DNA from: Prevotellaceae bacterium
Lineage (GTDB): Bacteria > Bacteroidota > Bacteroidia > Bacteroidales > Bacteroidaceae
DNA length: 64,000 bases
Assembly: GCA_031262785.1 (NCBI GenBank)
Contig: JAISHB010000081.1
Location: 1-64,000, forward strand
Direction: 5' to 3'
A program made the position numbers and the translations under genes. The stretch's first letter is position 1. Each line of letters starts with the position of its first letter. This document shows, piece by piece, positions 18,962-28,638 of this stretch. The notes under the pieces were generated by a model. That model saw only the letters and a list, made by a program, of their open reading frames with translations. It was not told the DNA's origin and ran no database searches.

Positions 18962-21121
18962 ATGCACATGGACTGGTTTACTTTTTCCCCTCACCTTCCC
19001 ATCACCGACCCTACATGGATTTTCCTCCTTGTATTGCTCATTATTTTGTTTGCTCCCATGCTACTTAACCGATTGCGCATTCCGCACATCATCGGGATGA
19101 TACTTGCCGGTGTGCTTATCGGCGAACACGGATTCAACCTGCTGGCGCGTGACAGCAGTTTTGAGCTGTTCGGAAAGGTGGGACTCTACTATATTATGTT
19201 CCTGGCCGGACTGGAAATGGATATGGCCGACTTCAAGAAGAACCGTGTAAAGGTGGGTGTGCTGGGCATCCTCACGTTCCTTATCCCGATGTTACTTGGG
19301 CTGGCGGCCAACATGACGCTGCTGGGTTACGGCCTGCTCACCTCGCTACTCTTGGCCAGCATGTATGCTTCGCACACGCTGGTGGCCTATCCGATTGTGA
19401 TTCGTTACGGTGTCAGTCGTCAGCGCAGCGTAAGTATTGCGGTGGGAAGTACGGCGGTCACCGACACACTTACCCTGTTGGTGCTGGCCGTGGTGAGCGG
19501 ATTATTCAAGGAAGAGGCTTCCGGACTGTTTTGGCTCTGGCTGTTGCTCAAGGTGGTGGTGCTGGGAGCGGTGATTCTGTTTCTCTTCCCCCGCATCGGG
19601 CGTTGGTTCTTCCGTCGCTACAACGACGCGGTGATGCAGTTTATCTTCGTGTTGGCCATGGTGTTTCTGGGTGCCGGACTGATGGAACTGGTGGGGATGG
19701 AGGGTATCTTGGGCGCCTTTTTGGCGGGCTTGGTGCTCAACCGATTGATTCCGCATGTCTCTCCACTAATGAATCACCTCGAGTTTGTGGGCAACGCATT
19801 GTTTATTCCTTATTTCCTCATTGGCGTGGGAATGTTGATTGATGTGCAGGTGATTGTGGGGCCGGGCAACGCCCTTGTGGTGGCCGGCGTGATGATTGCG
19901 ATTGCCCTGGGCAGCAAATGGATTGCCTGTTGGCTGGTACAAAAGGCCTATCGGATGAAGGCATTGGAACGTAAACTCATGTACGGATTGAGCAGTGCGC
20001 GGGCAGCCGCCACGCTGGCCGCGGTGCTGGTGGGCTATCGTATCGTCCTGCCCGAGGGTTCGAGGTTGCTGGGCGAGGATGTCTTGAACGGCACCATCCT
20101 GATGATTCTGGTCACCTGCATTGTCAGTTCGTTGGTGACCGAACATGCCGCACGCAAGCTTGCCCTGTGCGAAGCGCACGTAGATACGCAGAAACCGGCC
20201 GGTCAACCCGAAAAAATACTCATTCCAATTGCCAACCCCGAGACCATTGAAGAGCTGATGAACCTGGCGCTGCTCATCCGCGATCCCAAGCAAGCCGACA
20301 ACCTCATCGCACTCAATGTGATTAACGACAGCAACGCCAGCGAGGCACAGCTCAGGCGAGGCAAGCGTTACCTGGGACAAGCCGCCAAGATTACCGCCTC
20401 GGCCTCGGTGTCACTCGAGCGCATCAGCCGCTACGACTTGAACATTGCCTCGGGCATTATCCACACGGCCAAGGAGCATAGGGCTACCGATGTGATCATC
20501 GGGCTGCACCGAAAGTCTACGCTGGTCGACTCTTTCTTCGGGTTGTTGGCCGAGAATCTGCTCAAAGGACTGCACCGGGAGGTACTGATTGCCAAGTTTT
20601 TGATGCCCCTAAACACCATTCGACGCATCATCGTGGCGGTACCTCCGAAGGCCGAATATGAGGCCGGATTTGCCAAATGGGTGGAACAATTCTGCCGGAT
20701 AGGCAATAGTTTGGGCTGTCGGGTGCACTTCTTTGCCGATGCCCAGGCCACGACTCACCTGCAATCGCTCATCGGCCAGCGGCATCCTCAGACGCGCACC
20801 GGCTATACCTTGCTCGAGGATTGGGACGACTTGCTCCTGCTCACCGGACAGGTGAACTACGACCATCTGCTGGTCATTGTCTCGGCACGGCACGGCTCCA
20901 TCTCGTACAACTCCTCCTTTGAAAAGCTTCCTTCGCAGCTTAGCCGCTACTTTGCCAACAACAGTTTGGTGGTGCTTTACCCCGATCAAGTGGGCGAACC
21001 CACCGACCTGCTCTCGTTTTCCAATCCCCACACCACCGACAAGGTGGCACATTACGAAAAGGTAGGCCTGTGGTTCTACCGGTGGTTGAAGAAGAATAAC
21101 CGTACCCATGAACTCTCCTGA
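18962..21121 (+). CDS. cation:proton antiporter (CPA2/Kef-type membrane domain with C-terminal cytosolic region)
   Basis: LRIPHIIGMILAGVLIGEHGFNLL...; Na+/H+ exchanger domain; soluble USP-like C-terminus; start chosen at MHMDW. Confidence 0.85.
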   Translation: MHMDWFTFSPHLPITDPTWIFLLVLLIILFAPMLLNRLRIPHIIGMILAGVLIGEHGFNLLARDSSFELFGKVGLYYIMFLAGLEMDMADFKKNRVKVGVLGILTFLIPMLLGLAANMTLLGYGLLTSLLLASMYASHTLVAYPIVIRYGVSRQRSVSIAVGSTAVTDTLTLLVLAVVSGLFKEEASGLFWLWLLLKVVVLGAVILFLFPRIGRWFFRRYNDAVMQFIFVLAMVFLGAGLMELVGMEGILGAFLAGLVLNRLIPHVSPLMNHLEFVGNALFIPYFLIGVGMLIDVQVIVGPGNALVVAGVMIAIALGSKWIACWLVQKAYRMKALERKLMYGLSSARAAATLAAVLVGYRIVLPEGSRLLGEDVLNGTILMILVTCIVSSLVTEHAARKLALCEAHVDTQKPAGQPEKILIPIANPETIEELMNLALLIRDPKQADNLIALNVINDSNASEAQLRRGKRYLGQAAKITASASVSLERISRYDLNIASGIIHTAKEHRATDVIIGLHRKSTLVDSFFGLLAENLLKGLHREVLIAKFLMPLNTIRRIIVAVPPKAEYEAGFAKWVEQFCRIGNSLGCRVHFFADAQATTHLQSLIGQRHPQTRTGYTLLEDWDDLLLLTGQVNYDHLLVIVSARHGSISYNSSFEKLPSQLSRYFANNSLVVLYPDQVGEPTDLLSFSNPHTTDKVAHYEKVGLWFYRWLKKNNRTHELS

Positions 21122-21833
21122 AGCCCCCTGGATGGAGCGTACCCTTCGCCTCTTGGGCGAAGAGAAGATGGAACGCATCACCCAAGCCCACATCTTGGTG
21201 GTGGGTTTGGGCGGCGTGGGGGCGTATGCGGCCGAACTATTGGTGCGGGCGGGCGTGGGACGGCTCACCCTGGTAGACGCCGATGTGGTGCAACCCTCCA
21301 ACCTCAACCGTCAGTTGCCCGCACTTTGCTCCACCCTGGGGCGCGGCAAGGCCGAAGTGATGGCCGAGAGACTGCTCGACATCAACCCGGGGTTGCAACT
21401 CACGGTGCACCCCGTTTTCTTGGAAGAGGCCGGGATTCCCGCCCTGCTGGAGGCGGCAGACTACTCGTTTGTGGTCGACGCCATCGACACGATTGCCCCC
21501 AAATGCGCCCTGATAGCCGAAGCCCTGCAGCGCAAACTGCCCATCATCTCGAGCATGGGAGCCGGAGCCAAGAGCGATGTTACCCGGGTTCGCTTTGCCG
21601 ACCTCGGCCAAACCTACCACTGCCCCCTGAGCAAAGCCGTGCGCCAGCGGCTCAAAAAGAGGGGCATCCGCCGCCCGCTTCCGGTGGTTTTCAGCACCGA
21701 ACAGGCCGACCGCCGGGCTATTATCCCCACCCCGGGCGAGCGCAACAAGCACTCCACCTGCGGCACCATCAGCTACCTGCCGGCCGTTTTCGGCTGCTAC
21801 CTGGCCGACTACGTACTCCGCAAACTCCACTAA
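21108..21833 (+). CDS. tcdA: tRNA threonylcarbamoyladenosine dehydratase (ThiF/E1-like)
   Basis: [66 protein letters not shown]. Confidence 0.88.
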   Translation: MNSPEAPWMERTLRLLGEEKMERITQAHILVVGLGGVGAYAAELLVRAGVGRLTLVDADVVQPSNLNRQLPALCSTLGRGKAEVMAERLLDINPGLQLTVHPVFLEEAGIPALLEAADYSFVVDAIDTIAPKCALIAEALQRKLPIISSMGAGAKSDVTRVRFADLGQTYHCPLSKAVRQRLKKRGIRRPLPVVFSTEQADRRAIIPTPGERNKHSTCGTISYLPAVFGCYLADYVLRKLH

Positions 21834-21868
21834 TAAGAAGGTATAACCCCCCCAAGAATCCCCCAACA

Positions 21869-22543
21869 ATGATACAATTGGAGCAAATCACCAAACAGTT
21901 CGGGCCGTTGCACGTCTTGCGCGGCATCAGTCTGTCGATAGAAAAAGGCGAAATCGTCAGCATAGTAGGCCCCAGCGGGGCGGGTAAGACCACGCTCTTG
22001 CAAATCATGGGCACCCTGGATGCCCCCGATAGCGGCCGCGTAGTGGTCGAAGGGTGCGACGTAGGGCGGCTGGGCGAGCGCGACCTCTCGGCCTTTCGCA
22101 ACCGCCACATCGGCTTTGTCTTTCAGTTTCACCAGCTGTTGGGCGAGTTCACCGCCTTGGAAAACGTGATGATTCCCGCCCTCATCGGCCGGCAGTCCCG
22201 CCACCAGGCCGCCGCCAGGGCGCGTGAATTGCTCGAGATGATGGGCCTAACGGCGCGTGCCGATCACCGTCCCTCCGAGCTGTCGGGGGGCGAAAAGCAG
22301 CGCGTAGCCGTGGCGCGGGCGCTCATCAACCGCCCCTCGGTGGTGTTGGCCGACGAACCTTCGGGCAGCTTGGATACGCACAACAAGGCGGAGTTGCACC
22401 AGCTCTTCTTCGACTTGCGCACCCGTTTGGGGCAGACTTTCGTGATTGTCACCCACGACGAGGGGCTTGCCCGCCTAACCGACCGGACGATTCACCTGCG
22501 CGATGGTCTGGTCGTCTCCCGGGCCTCTTCCGGGGGGCAGTAG
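21869..22543 (+). CDS. ABC transporter ATP-binding protein (LolD-like)
   Basis: [55 protein letters not shown]; start chosen at [11 protein letters not shown]. Confidence 0.88.
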   Translation: MIQLEQITKQFGPLHVLRGISLSIEKGEIVSIVGPSGAGKTTLLQIMGTLDAPDSGRVVVEGCDVGRLGERDLSAFRNRHIGFVFQFHQLLGEFTALENVMIPALIGRQSRHQAAARARELLEMMGLTARADHRPSELSGGEKQRVAVARALINRPSVVLADEPSGSLDTHNKAELHQLFFDLRTRLGQTFVIVTHDEGLARLTDRTIHLRDGLVVSRASSGGQ

Positions 22544-22573
22544 AGAAAAGCGCCGCGAAGGCCAAACATTAAC

Positions 22574-22623
22574 GGCACTAAAGCAGTGCCAAAGTCCCAA
22601 CAAAGCAGTGCCAAAGTGCCGAC
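22574..22623 (+). repeat. 22-bp mini-array (2 units) starting with hairpin GGCACT-aaagc-AGTGCC
   Basis: aaagcagtgccaaagtcccaac / aaagcagtgccaaagtgccgac; hairpin 22574-22590. Confidence 0.7.
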
Positions 22624-22800
22624 AAAGTTATCCTTACACCGCGGGAGGCTTTCCCACGGGCGGGGAGAAGAATTCCGAGAGTAGGGGAGAAGAATCTCCT
22701 AATTATTGAGCATAATTCTAAAAATTCCAAAACAAGTGTTTCCAATGTAAAACGGAAGGCATATCTTTGTTCTCCATAAATCATTTATACCCTGCGTGTT

Positions 22801-23964
22801 ATGAAGAAACTGTTAGTTTTGTTGCTGTGCTCTACCTGGCTTGCGGGAGGAGCACAAGAGAACCGGGTGATCATGGGAGATGAGCAGACGGCCGACTATT
22901 TTCCGATATTGAAGAATAAGCGGATCGCCATCTTCTCGAATCATACCGGCATGATCGGGCAAAAACACCTGCTGGATGTGCTGCTGGAAAACAAGCTGAA
23001 CGTGGTGGCTATCTTCTCGCCCGAGCACGGATTCCGCGGCGATGCCGATGCCGGAGAGCATGTTTCCAGCTCGGTTGACCCTAAAACGGGCGTGCCTATC
23101 CTCTCGCTGTACGACGGTAGCGGGGGCAAACCCGGCGATGCTTCGATGCGTAAGTTCGACATTCTGGTGGTGGATATACAGGATGTGGGGCTTCGTTTCT
23201 ACACCTACTACGCCTCGATGTGCCGCCTGATGGACGCCTGCGCACAGTATAACCGCAAGGTATTGATACTGGATCGTCCCAATCCCAACGGCCATTATGT
23301 GGACGGGCCGCTGCTTGACATGAAGTATAAGTCGGGCGTAGGGTGGCTTCCCATCCCCATTGTGCACGGCATGACGCTGGGCGAACTGGCGCTAATGGTC
23401 AACGGAGAACGCTGGTTGCCAGGCTCGAGGGTATGCGATCTCACGGTCATCCCCTGCAAGAACTACACCCACCAGACCCTCTACCGGTTGCCCATTCCCC
23501 CCTCGCCCAACCTCCCCACGATGAAATCGATCTACCTCTACCCCTCCACCTGCTTCTTTGAAGCCACGCCGGTGAGTCTGGGACGGGGCACCGACAAACC
23601 TTTCGAGGTGTACGGACATCCCAACATGAAGGGCTATAAATATAGTTTCACCCCCCGAAGCATCCCCGGGGCGAAGTTTCCCCCCCAGCTCGACCGCACC
23701 TGCTACGGGGTTGATTTGAGCCATTTGAGTGACGAAGCGATATGGAAGAAGGGGGTCGATTTGAGTTATGTGATTGATGCCTATCGAAATCTCAACCTCG
23801 ACGACCACTTCTTCCGTTCTTTCTTCGAACTATTAGTGGGCACCGACTACGTCCGCAAGATGATTAAGCAGGGCAAGAGTGCCGACGAAATCAAGGCCAG
23901 GTGGCAGGATGACGTGGCCAAATTTAAGGTTCAGCGCAAGCCCTACCTGCTCTATCCCGAATAA
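22801..23964 (+). CDS. DUF1343 / NamZ-like exo-N-acetylmuramidase
   Basis: RIAIFSNHTGMIGQKHLLDVLL...FSPEHGFRGDADAGEHVSSSVDPKTGVPILSLYG-like, DILVVDIQDVGLRFYTY, LDRPNPNGHYVDGP; signal peptide. Confidence 0.85.
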   Translation: MKKLLVLLLCSTWLAGGAQENRVIMGDEQTADYFPILKNKRIAIFSNHTGMIGQKHLLDVLLENKLNVVAIFSPEHGFRGDADAGEHVSSSVDPKTGVPILSLYDGSGGKPGDASMRKFDILVVDIQDVGLRFYTYYASMCRLMDACAQYNRKVLILDRPNPNGHYVDGPLLDMKYKSGVGWLPIPIVHGMTLGELALMVNGERWLPGSRVCDLTVIPCKNYTHQTLYRLPIPPSPNLPTMKSIYLYPSTCFFEATPVSLGRGTDKPFEVYGHPNMKGYKYSFTPRSIPGAKFPPQLDRTCYGVDLSHLSDEAIWKKGVDLSYVIDAYRNLNLDDHFFRSFFELLVGTDYVRKMIKQGKSADEIKARWQDDVAKFKVQRKPYLLYPE

Positions 23965-24087
23965 AAACCTCCCTTTAGACGCCGCCCGGGCGGTAACAGA
24001 CCGCCCGGAGAACGGCGCACGACGAAGAAAATAAGACGTGATACATTCACTTGATTCGTATTTTTATAATCTTAAAACAAAACGCGT

Positions 24088-25551
24088 ATGACTCCAATTG
24101 CTGTCATTATTACTATTGTCGCCTATTTTGCAGTACTGTTCACCGTATCCTACATCGCCGGAAGAAAAGCCGATAACGAGGGCTTCTTTGTAGGTAATCG
24201 AAAATCTCCCTGGTATGTGGTGGCCTTCGCCATGATTGGTTCCAGCATATCGGGGGTGACTTTTGTCTCTGTCCCGGGCATGGTAGCCCAGAGTAGTTTC
24301 GGCTATCTCCAGTTTGTCATGGGCTTTGTGGCCGGACAAATGGTGATCGCCTTCGTGCTGGTACCCCTGTTTTACCGCATGAAATTGGTCTCCATTTACG
24401 AATATCTGAACAACCGCTTCGGCATTGCTTCGTACCAAACGGGCGCCTGGTTCTTCTTTGTATCCAAGATGTTGGGGGCGGCCGTGCGGCTGTTTGTGGT
24501 CTGTGTGGCCTTGCAACTGCTGGTTTTCGAGCCGCTCCGGGTGCCCTTTGTCTTCAATGCCATCCTCACGGTCGCCTTGGTGTGGCTCTATACCTTCCGC
24601 GGAGGGGTGAAATCGCTGATATGGACCGACTCGCTTAAGACCTTCTGCTTGGTGGTTTCGGTGGTGCTCAGCATCTACTACATCGGCTCGAGCCTGGGCG
24701 GAAACCTGTTGGACGAAATCTTCGGTAGCCACATGTCGCGCATCTTCTTCTTCGATGATCCCAACGGAAAACAGTATTTCTTCAAGCAATTCTTTGCCGG
24801 AGCCTTCATGATGATCGCCACCACCGGCTTGGATCAAGACATGATGCAGCGCAATCTGAGTTGCAAAAGCTTCCGCGAGTCGCAGAAGAACATGATGACC
24901 AGTGTCGCCTGTCAGCTCGTTATCAACCTCCTTTTCCTGATGTTGGGCGTACTGCTCTACCTGTATGCCGCCAAAATGAACATCACGGCCACGGGCGACG
25001 AGCTTTTCCCCGCCATAGCAACCGGAGGCCATCTCCCCCTGATGGTGGGCATTCTCTTTATTGTCGGACTGATTTCGTCGGCCTATGCGGCCGCCGGTTC
25101 GGCCTTGACGGCACTGACCACCTCCTTTACCGTAGACATCCTGGGGACGAAAGGGAAAACCGAAGCCCAGACGGTGAAGATACGCAAGCGGGTACATGTG
25201 GGCATGGCCGTGGTGATGGCCATCACCATTTATGTCTTCAACATCCTCAACAGTACCAGTGTCATCGATGCCGTCTACCGGTTGGCCAGCTACACCTACG
25301 GCCCCATTTTGGGACTTTTTGCCTTCGGTATCTTTATGAAAGCCCCGGTGCGCGACCGCTATATTCCCTTAGCCGCCATTGCCGCACCCCTGCTTTGCCT
25401 CCTCTTAGACCTCAACTCCGAGGCGTGGTTTGGAGGTTATAAGTTCAGCTATGAGTTGCTGATTCTCAATGCGCTCTTCACCTTCATCGGGCTTTGTCTG
25501 CTCATCAAGCCGGGGGAGAAGGCGTCCGTTGCATCCCATGAAATTGATTAA
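24088..25551 (+). CDS. sodium:solute symporter (SSS family), candidate MurNAc transporter
   Basis: multi-TM; YIAGRKADNEGFFVGNRKSPWYVVAFAMIGSSISGVTFVSVPG. Confidence 0.85.
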   Translation: MTPIAVIITIVAYFAVLFTVSYIAGRKADNEGFFVGNRKSPWYVVAFAMIGSSISGVTFVSVPGMVAQSSFGYLQFVMGFVAGQMVIAFVLVPLFYRMKLVSIYEYLNNRFGIASYQTGAWFFFVSKMLGAAVRLFVVCVALQLLVFEPLRVPFVFNAILTVALVWLYTFRGGVKSLIWTDSLKTFCLVVSVVLSIYYIGSSLGGNLLDEIFGSHMSRIFFFDDPNGKQYFFKQFFAGAFMMIATTGLDQDMMQRNLSCKSFRESQKNMMTSVACQLVINLLFLMLGVLLYLYAAKMNITATGDELFPAIATGGHLPLMVGILFIVGLISSAYAAAGSALTALTTSFTVDILGTKGKTEAQTVKIRKRVHVGMAVVMAITIYVFNILNSTSVIDAVYRLASYTYGPILGLFAFGIFMKAPVRDRYIPLAAIAAPLLCLLLDLNSEAWFGGYKFSYELLILNALFTFIGLCLLIKPGEKASVASHEID

Positions 25552-25569
25552 CTTTATATTATAAGAGAT

Positions 25570-28500
25570 ATGCGTATGAAATGTAGCTCAAGGTTTATCC
25601 TGCTGGCTGCCGCCTTCCTGTTTCCTCTGTGGGGAGGCGCACAAGAGCTGTCGACCGATGTGCGTCGGCAAATCGGGGAGTACCTCACCCGGGTGGCGCG
25701 CGAAGAGATCTCCGTGGGGAGAATTCGCATCGACACAGTTACGATTGAGGGCAAAACAGTGCGGCTGTTTGCCAACATGAACTGCGCCTACATCCCCTTC
25801 CGTGAAGAGAATGTGGCCGCCATCTACCAAGGAGTGAAAGCGTTGCTTCCCTCCGACTTCGCCGGCTATGACGTGCAAATCCGCACCAATCGCCGCGCCA
25901 TTGAAGAGCTGATTCCGCAAGCCCTCCGCAGCAAGCGCGACAAAAAAGCCAAAGTATTTGCCCCCTTCGGAAAGAAAGATAAGCCGCTGGTGACCAACCT
26001 GTCGTCGGCCTATGCACCCACCCGGGGGCTACTCGACCGCCACATAGCCCTATGGCAGAGCCACGGTTACTACTACGAACCCAAGCTTACCCGCTGGGAG
26101 TGGCAGCGTGCCCGCATCTTTCAAACGGTCGAAGACCTCTATACCCAGAGCTATGTGCTCCCCTTCCTGGTGCCCATGCTGGAGAATGCCGGTGCCAATG
26201 TGCTGCTTCCCCGCGAACGTGACAGCCAAACGGCCGAGGTTATTGTAGACAACGACGGCAACCTGCACGGCCAATCGCTCTACACCGAAGAGGCGGGCAG
26301 CAAACCCTGGCAGCAGGGAGAAGGTGCCGGCTTTGCCCATTTGCGCGACCAATACATCGACTACGAGAATCCTTTCGGCGAAGGAACCTTCCGGACGGTC
26401 GAGACCATCAAGTCGAAGAAAGAGACGCCCAGTACGGCACAATGGGTACCCGATATTCCAGGGACGGGACAGTATGCCGTGTATGTCTCCTATCAAACCC
26501 TTCCCAACAGTGCCGACGATGCGCTCTATACGGTCTATCACAAGGGGGGAACTACCCAATTCCGGGTCAATCAGCGGATGGGTGGAGGTACCTGGATCTA
26601 TCTTGGCACCTTCGGTTTCGACGCCGGTAAGCACGAAACCAACCGCGTAACGCTGAGCAATCAGTCGGAGAAAGCCGGGCGAGTGGTCAGTGCCGATGCC
26701 GTGAAGATTGGCGGAGGAATGGGCAATGTAGCCCGCCGCATCTCCCAAGAGGGCGCCACCGCCAATGTCAAAAGCTCGGAAACGGACCGGCAAACCCTCG
26801 CCTTGGACAGCCCGCAGGTAGACTATCCCTACGAACTGAGCGGATATCCCCGCTTCTGTGAAGGCGCCCGTTACTGGCTACAGTGGGCGGGAATGCCCGA
26901 CAGCATCTATACTCCCAGTGGGGGAAAGAACGACTACACCGACGATTACCGCTGCCGCGGCCTCTGGGTAAACTACCTTGCCGGAGGCTCTGCCGCCTAT
27001 CCCGAAGGGGAAGGGCTGCACATTCCGCTCGATCTCTCGATGGCTTTCCACAGCGATGCCGGTACCACCCTGAACGATTCTATCATCGGAACACTGGGCA
27101 TCTACATGACTCACAACGACAACGGCGTCTACTCCAACGGAGCTTCGCGCTACTTGGCGCACGATTTGACCGACCTCATTCAGTCGAATATCGTCAACGA
27201 CATCCGTTCCCTCTACGAACCTAAGTGGAGCCGTCGGGGCATGTGGAACCAGTCCTACTTTGAAGCCCGCGTGCCCCGTGTGCCGGCCATGTTGCTCGAA
27301 CTGCTCTCGCATCAGAACTTTGCCGATATGCGTTACGGCCTCGACCCGCGGTTCCGCTTTACCGTTAGTCGCGCCATTTATAAGGGGATGTTGCAGTTTA
27401 TTGCCTCGCAATACGGCACGGATTATACCGTTCAACCGCTCCCGGTCGATCAGATGGCGCTTCGCATGGCCTCCGACAACGAGATAGAACTGACCTGGCA
27501 ACCGGTTGCCGATCCGCTGGAGCCGACGGCAAAGGCGGAAAAATATATCGTTTACACCCGCATTGGTGACGGCGATTTCGATAACGGCATCCTGGTGAAT
27601 ACGAACAGTTATCGCGCCGGCATCCCTTCGGGTGTGGTATGTAGCTACAAGGTGACGGCTGTCAACAAGGGGGGGGAAAGCTTCCCTTCGGAGATTCTCT
27701 CGGCCGGACGTGCCTTTAAGCATAAGGGAACGGTACTCGTGGTCAATGGCTTCGACCGCATCAGTGCACCGGCCGACTTTGTGGCACCGGCTCCTGCCGA
27801 TACGGTATTGGCCGGTTTCTTAGATGATGATGACCATGGTGTGCCCTACCTCAAGGACATTAGCTACATCGGTAAGCAGAAGGAGTATCGTCGCAGAATC
27901 CCCTGGATGGACGACGACTCGTCGGGATTCGGGGACAGCTATGCCAATTATGAAGACAAAGTGATTGCCGGAAACACGTTCGACTATCCCGCTGTGCATG
28001 GTGCCGCCATCCTGAAGGCGGGTTATTCGTTTGTTTCATGCAGTGCCAAGAGCTTGACGGCGGCACCCGAATATGCCTATGTCGACCTGATTCTGGGTAA
28101 ACAGTTCCAGACCAAGATGGGACGGGGCGGGGTGAAGCCTTTGGAGTATAAAACCTTTCCCGAAGCACTTCAGAGGGTGTTGACCGATTATTGCCACAAA
28201 GGAGGCAATCTCTTTATCACCGGTGCATACGTAGCTTCCGACCTGTGGGACAATCCATTGGTTGCCTCGCAGCCTGCCGACAGAAAGTTTGCTACCGACA
28301 TCCTGAAATATAAGTGGCGTGTTCGCAAGGCAGCCATCGAAGGACGGGTGAAGGGTGTGGCCTCTCCGTTGAATCTGTTCAGCGGCAACTATACCTATTA
28401 TAATGAGTTGAATGCCGACAGTTATGTGGTGGAATCGCCCGATGCCATTGAACCGGCCGACAAGAGCGGCGCCTTTACGGTGATGCGTTATGCCGAAAAC

Positions 28501-28638
28501 ACGCTCAGTGCCGGTGTTGCTTACAAAGGCGACTACCGTACCGTGGTGCTGGGATTCCCTTTTGAATCGATCCGCACGGCCGAAGAGCGCAATATGCTAA
28601 TGCAGCAAGTACTACACTTTTTTGACGATAAGAAATGA
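25570..28638 (+). CDS. secreted N-acetylmuramoyl-L-alanine amidase-like multidomain protein (amidase_3 with golvesin/xanthan-lyase-like and FN3-like regions)
   Basis: signal peptide; LVPMLENAGANVLLPRERD; MAFHSDAGTTLNDSIIGTLGIYMTHNDNGVYSNG; PRVPAMLLELLSHQNFADMRYGLDPRFRFTVSRAIYKGMLQFI. Confidence 0.72.
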   Translation: MRMKCSSRFILLAAAFLFPLWGGAQELSTDVRRQIGEYLTRVAREEISVGRIRIDTVTIEGKTVRLFANMNCAYIPFREENVAAIYQGVKALLPSDFAGYDVQIRTNRRAIEELIPQALRSKRDKKAKVFAPFGKKDKPLVTNLSSAYAPTRGLLDRHIALWQSHGYYYEPKLTRWEWQRARIFQTVEDLYTQSYVLPFLVPMLENAGANVLLPRERDSQTAEVIVDNDGNLHGQSLYTEEAGSKPWQQGEGAGFAHLRDQYIDYENPFGEGTFRTVETIKSKKETPSTAQWVPDIPGTGQYAVYVSYQTLPNSADDALYTVYHKGGTTQFRVNQRMGGGTWIYLGTFGFDAGKHETNRVTLSNQSEKAGRVVSADAVKIGGGMGNVARRISQEGATANVKSSETDRQTLALDSPQVDYPYELSGYPRFCEGARYWLQWAGMPDSIYTPSGGKNDYTDDYRCRGLWVNYLAGGSAAYPEGEGLHIPLDLSMAFHSDAGTTLNDSIIGTLGIYMTHNDNGVYSNGASRYLAHDLTDLIQSNIVNDIRSLYEPKWSRRGMWNQSYFEARVPRVPAMLLELLSHQNFADMRYGLDPRFRFTVSRAIYKGMLQFIASQYGTDYTVQPLPVDQMALRMASDNEIELTWQPVADPLEPTAKAEKYIVYTRIGDGDFDNGILVNTNSYRAGIPSGVVCSYKVTAVNKGGESFPSEILSAGRAFKHKGTVLVVNGFDRISAPADFVAPAPADTVLAGFLDDDDHGVPYLKDISYIGKQKEYRRRIPWMDDDSSGFGDSYANYEDKVIAGNTFDYPAVHGAAILKAGYSFVSCSAKSLTAAPEYAYVDLILGKQFQTKMGRGGVKPLEYKTFPEALQRVLTDYCHKGGNLFITGAYVASDLWDNPLVASQPADRKFATDILKYKWRVRKAAIEGRVKGVASPLNLFSGNYTYYNELNADSYVVESPDAIEPADKSGAFTVMRYAENTLSAGVAYKGDYRTVVLGFPFESIRTAEERNMLMQQVLHFFDDKK

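Noticed and set aside
23986-24008. CCGGGCGGT-aacag-ACCGCCCGG hairpin between DUF1343 and the SSS symporter
   Set aside because: Real inverted repeat, but no T tract and no downstream direct repeats; too little to call a terminator or array.
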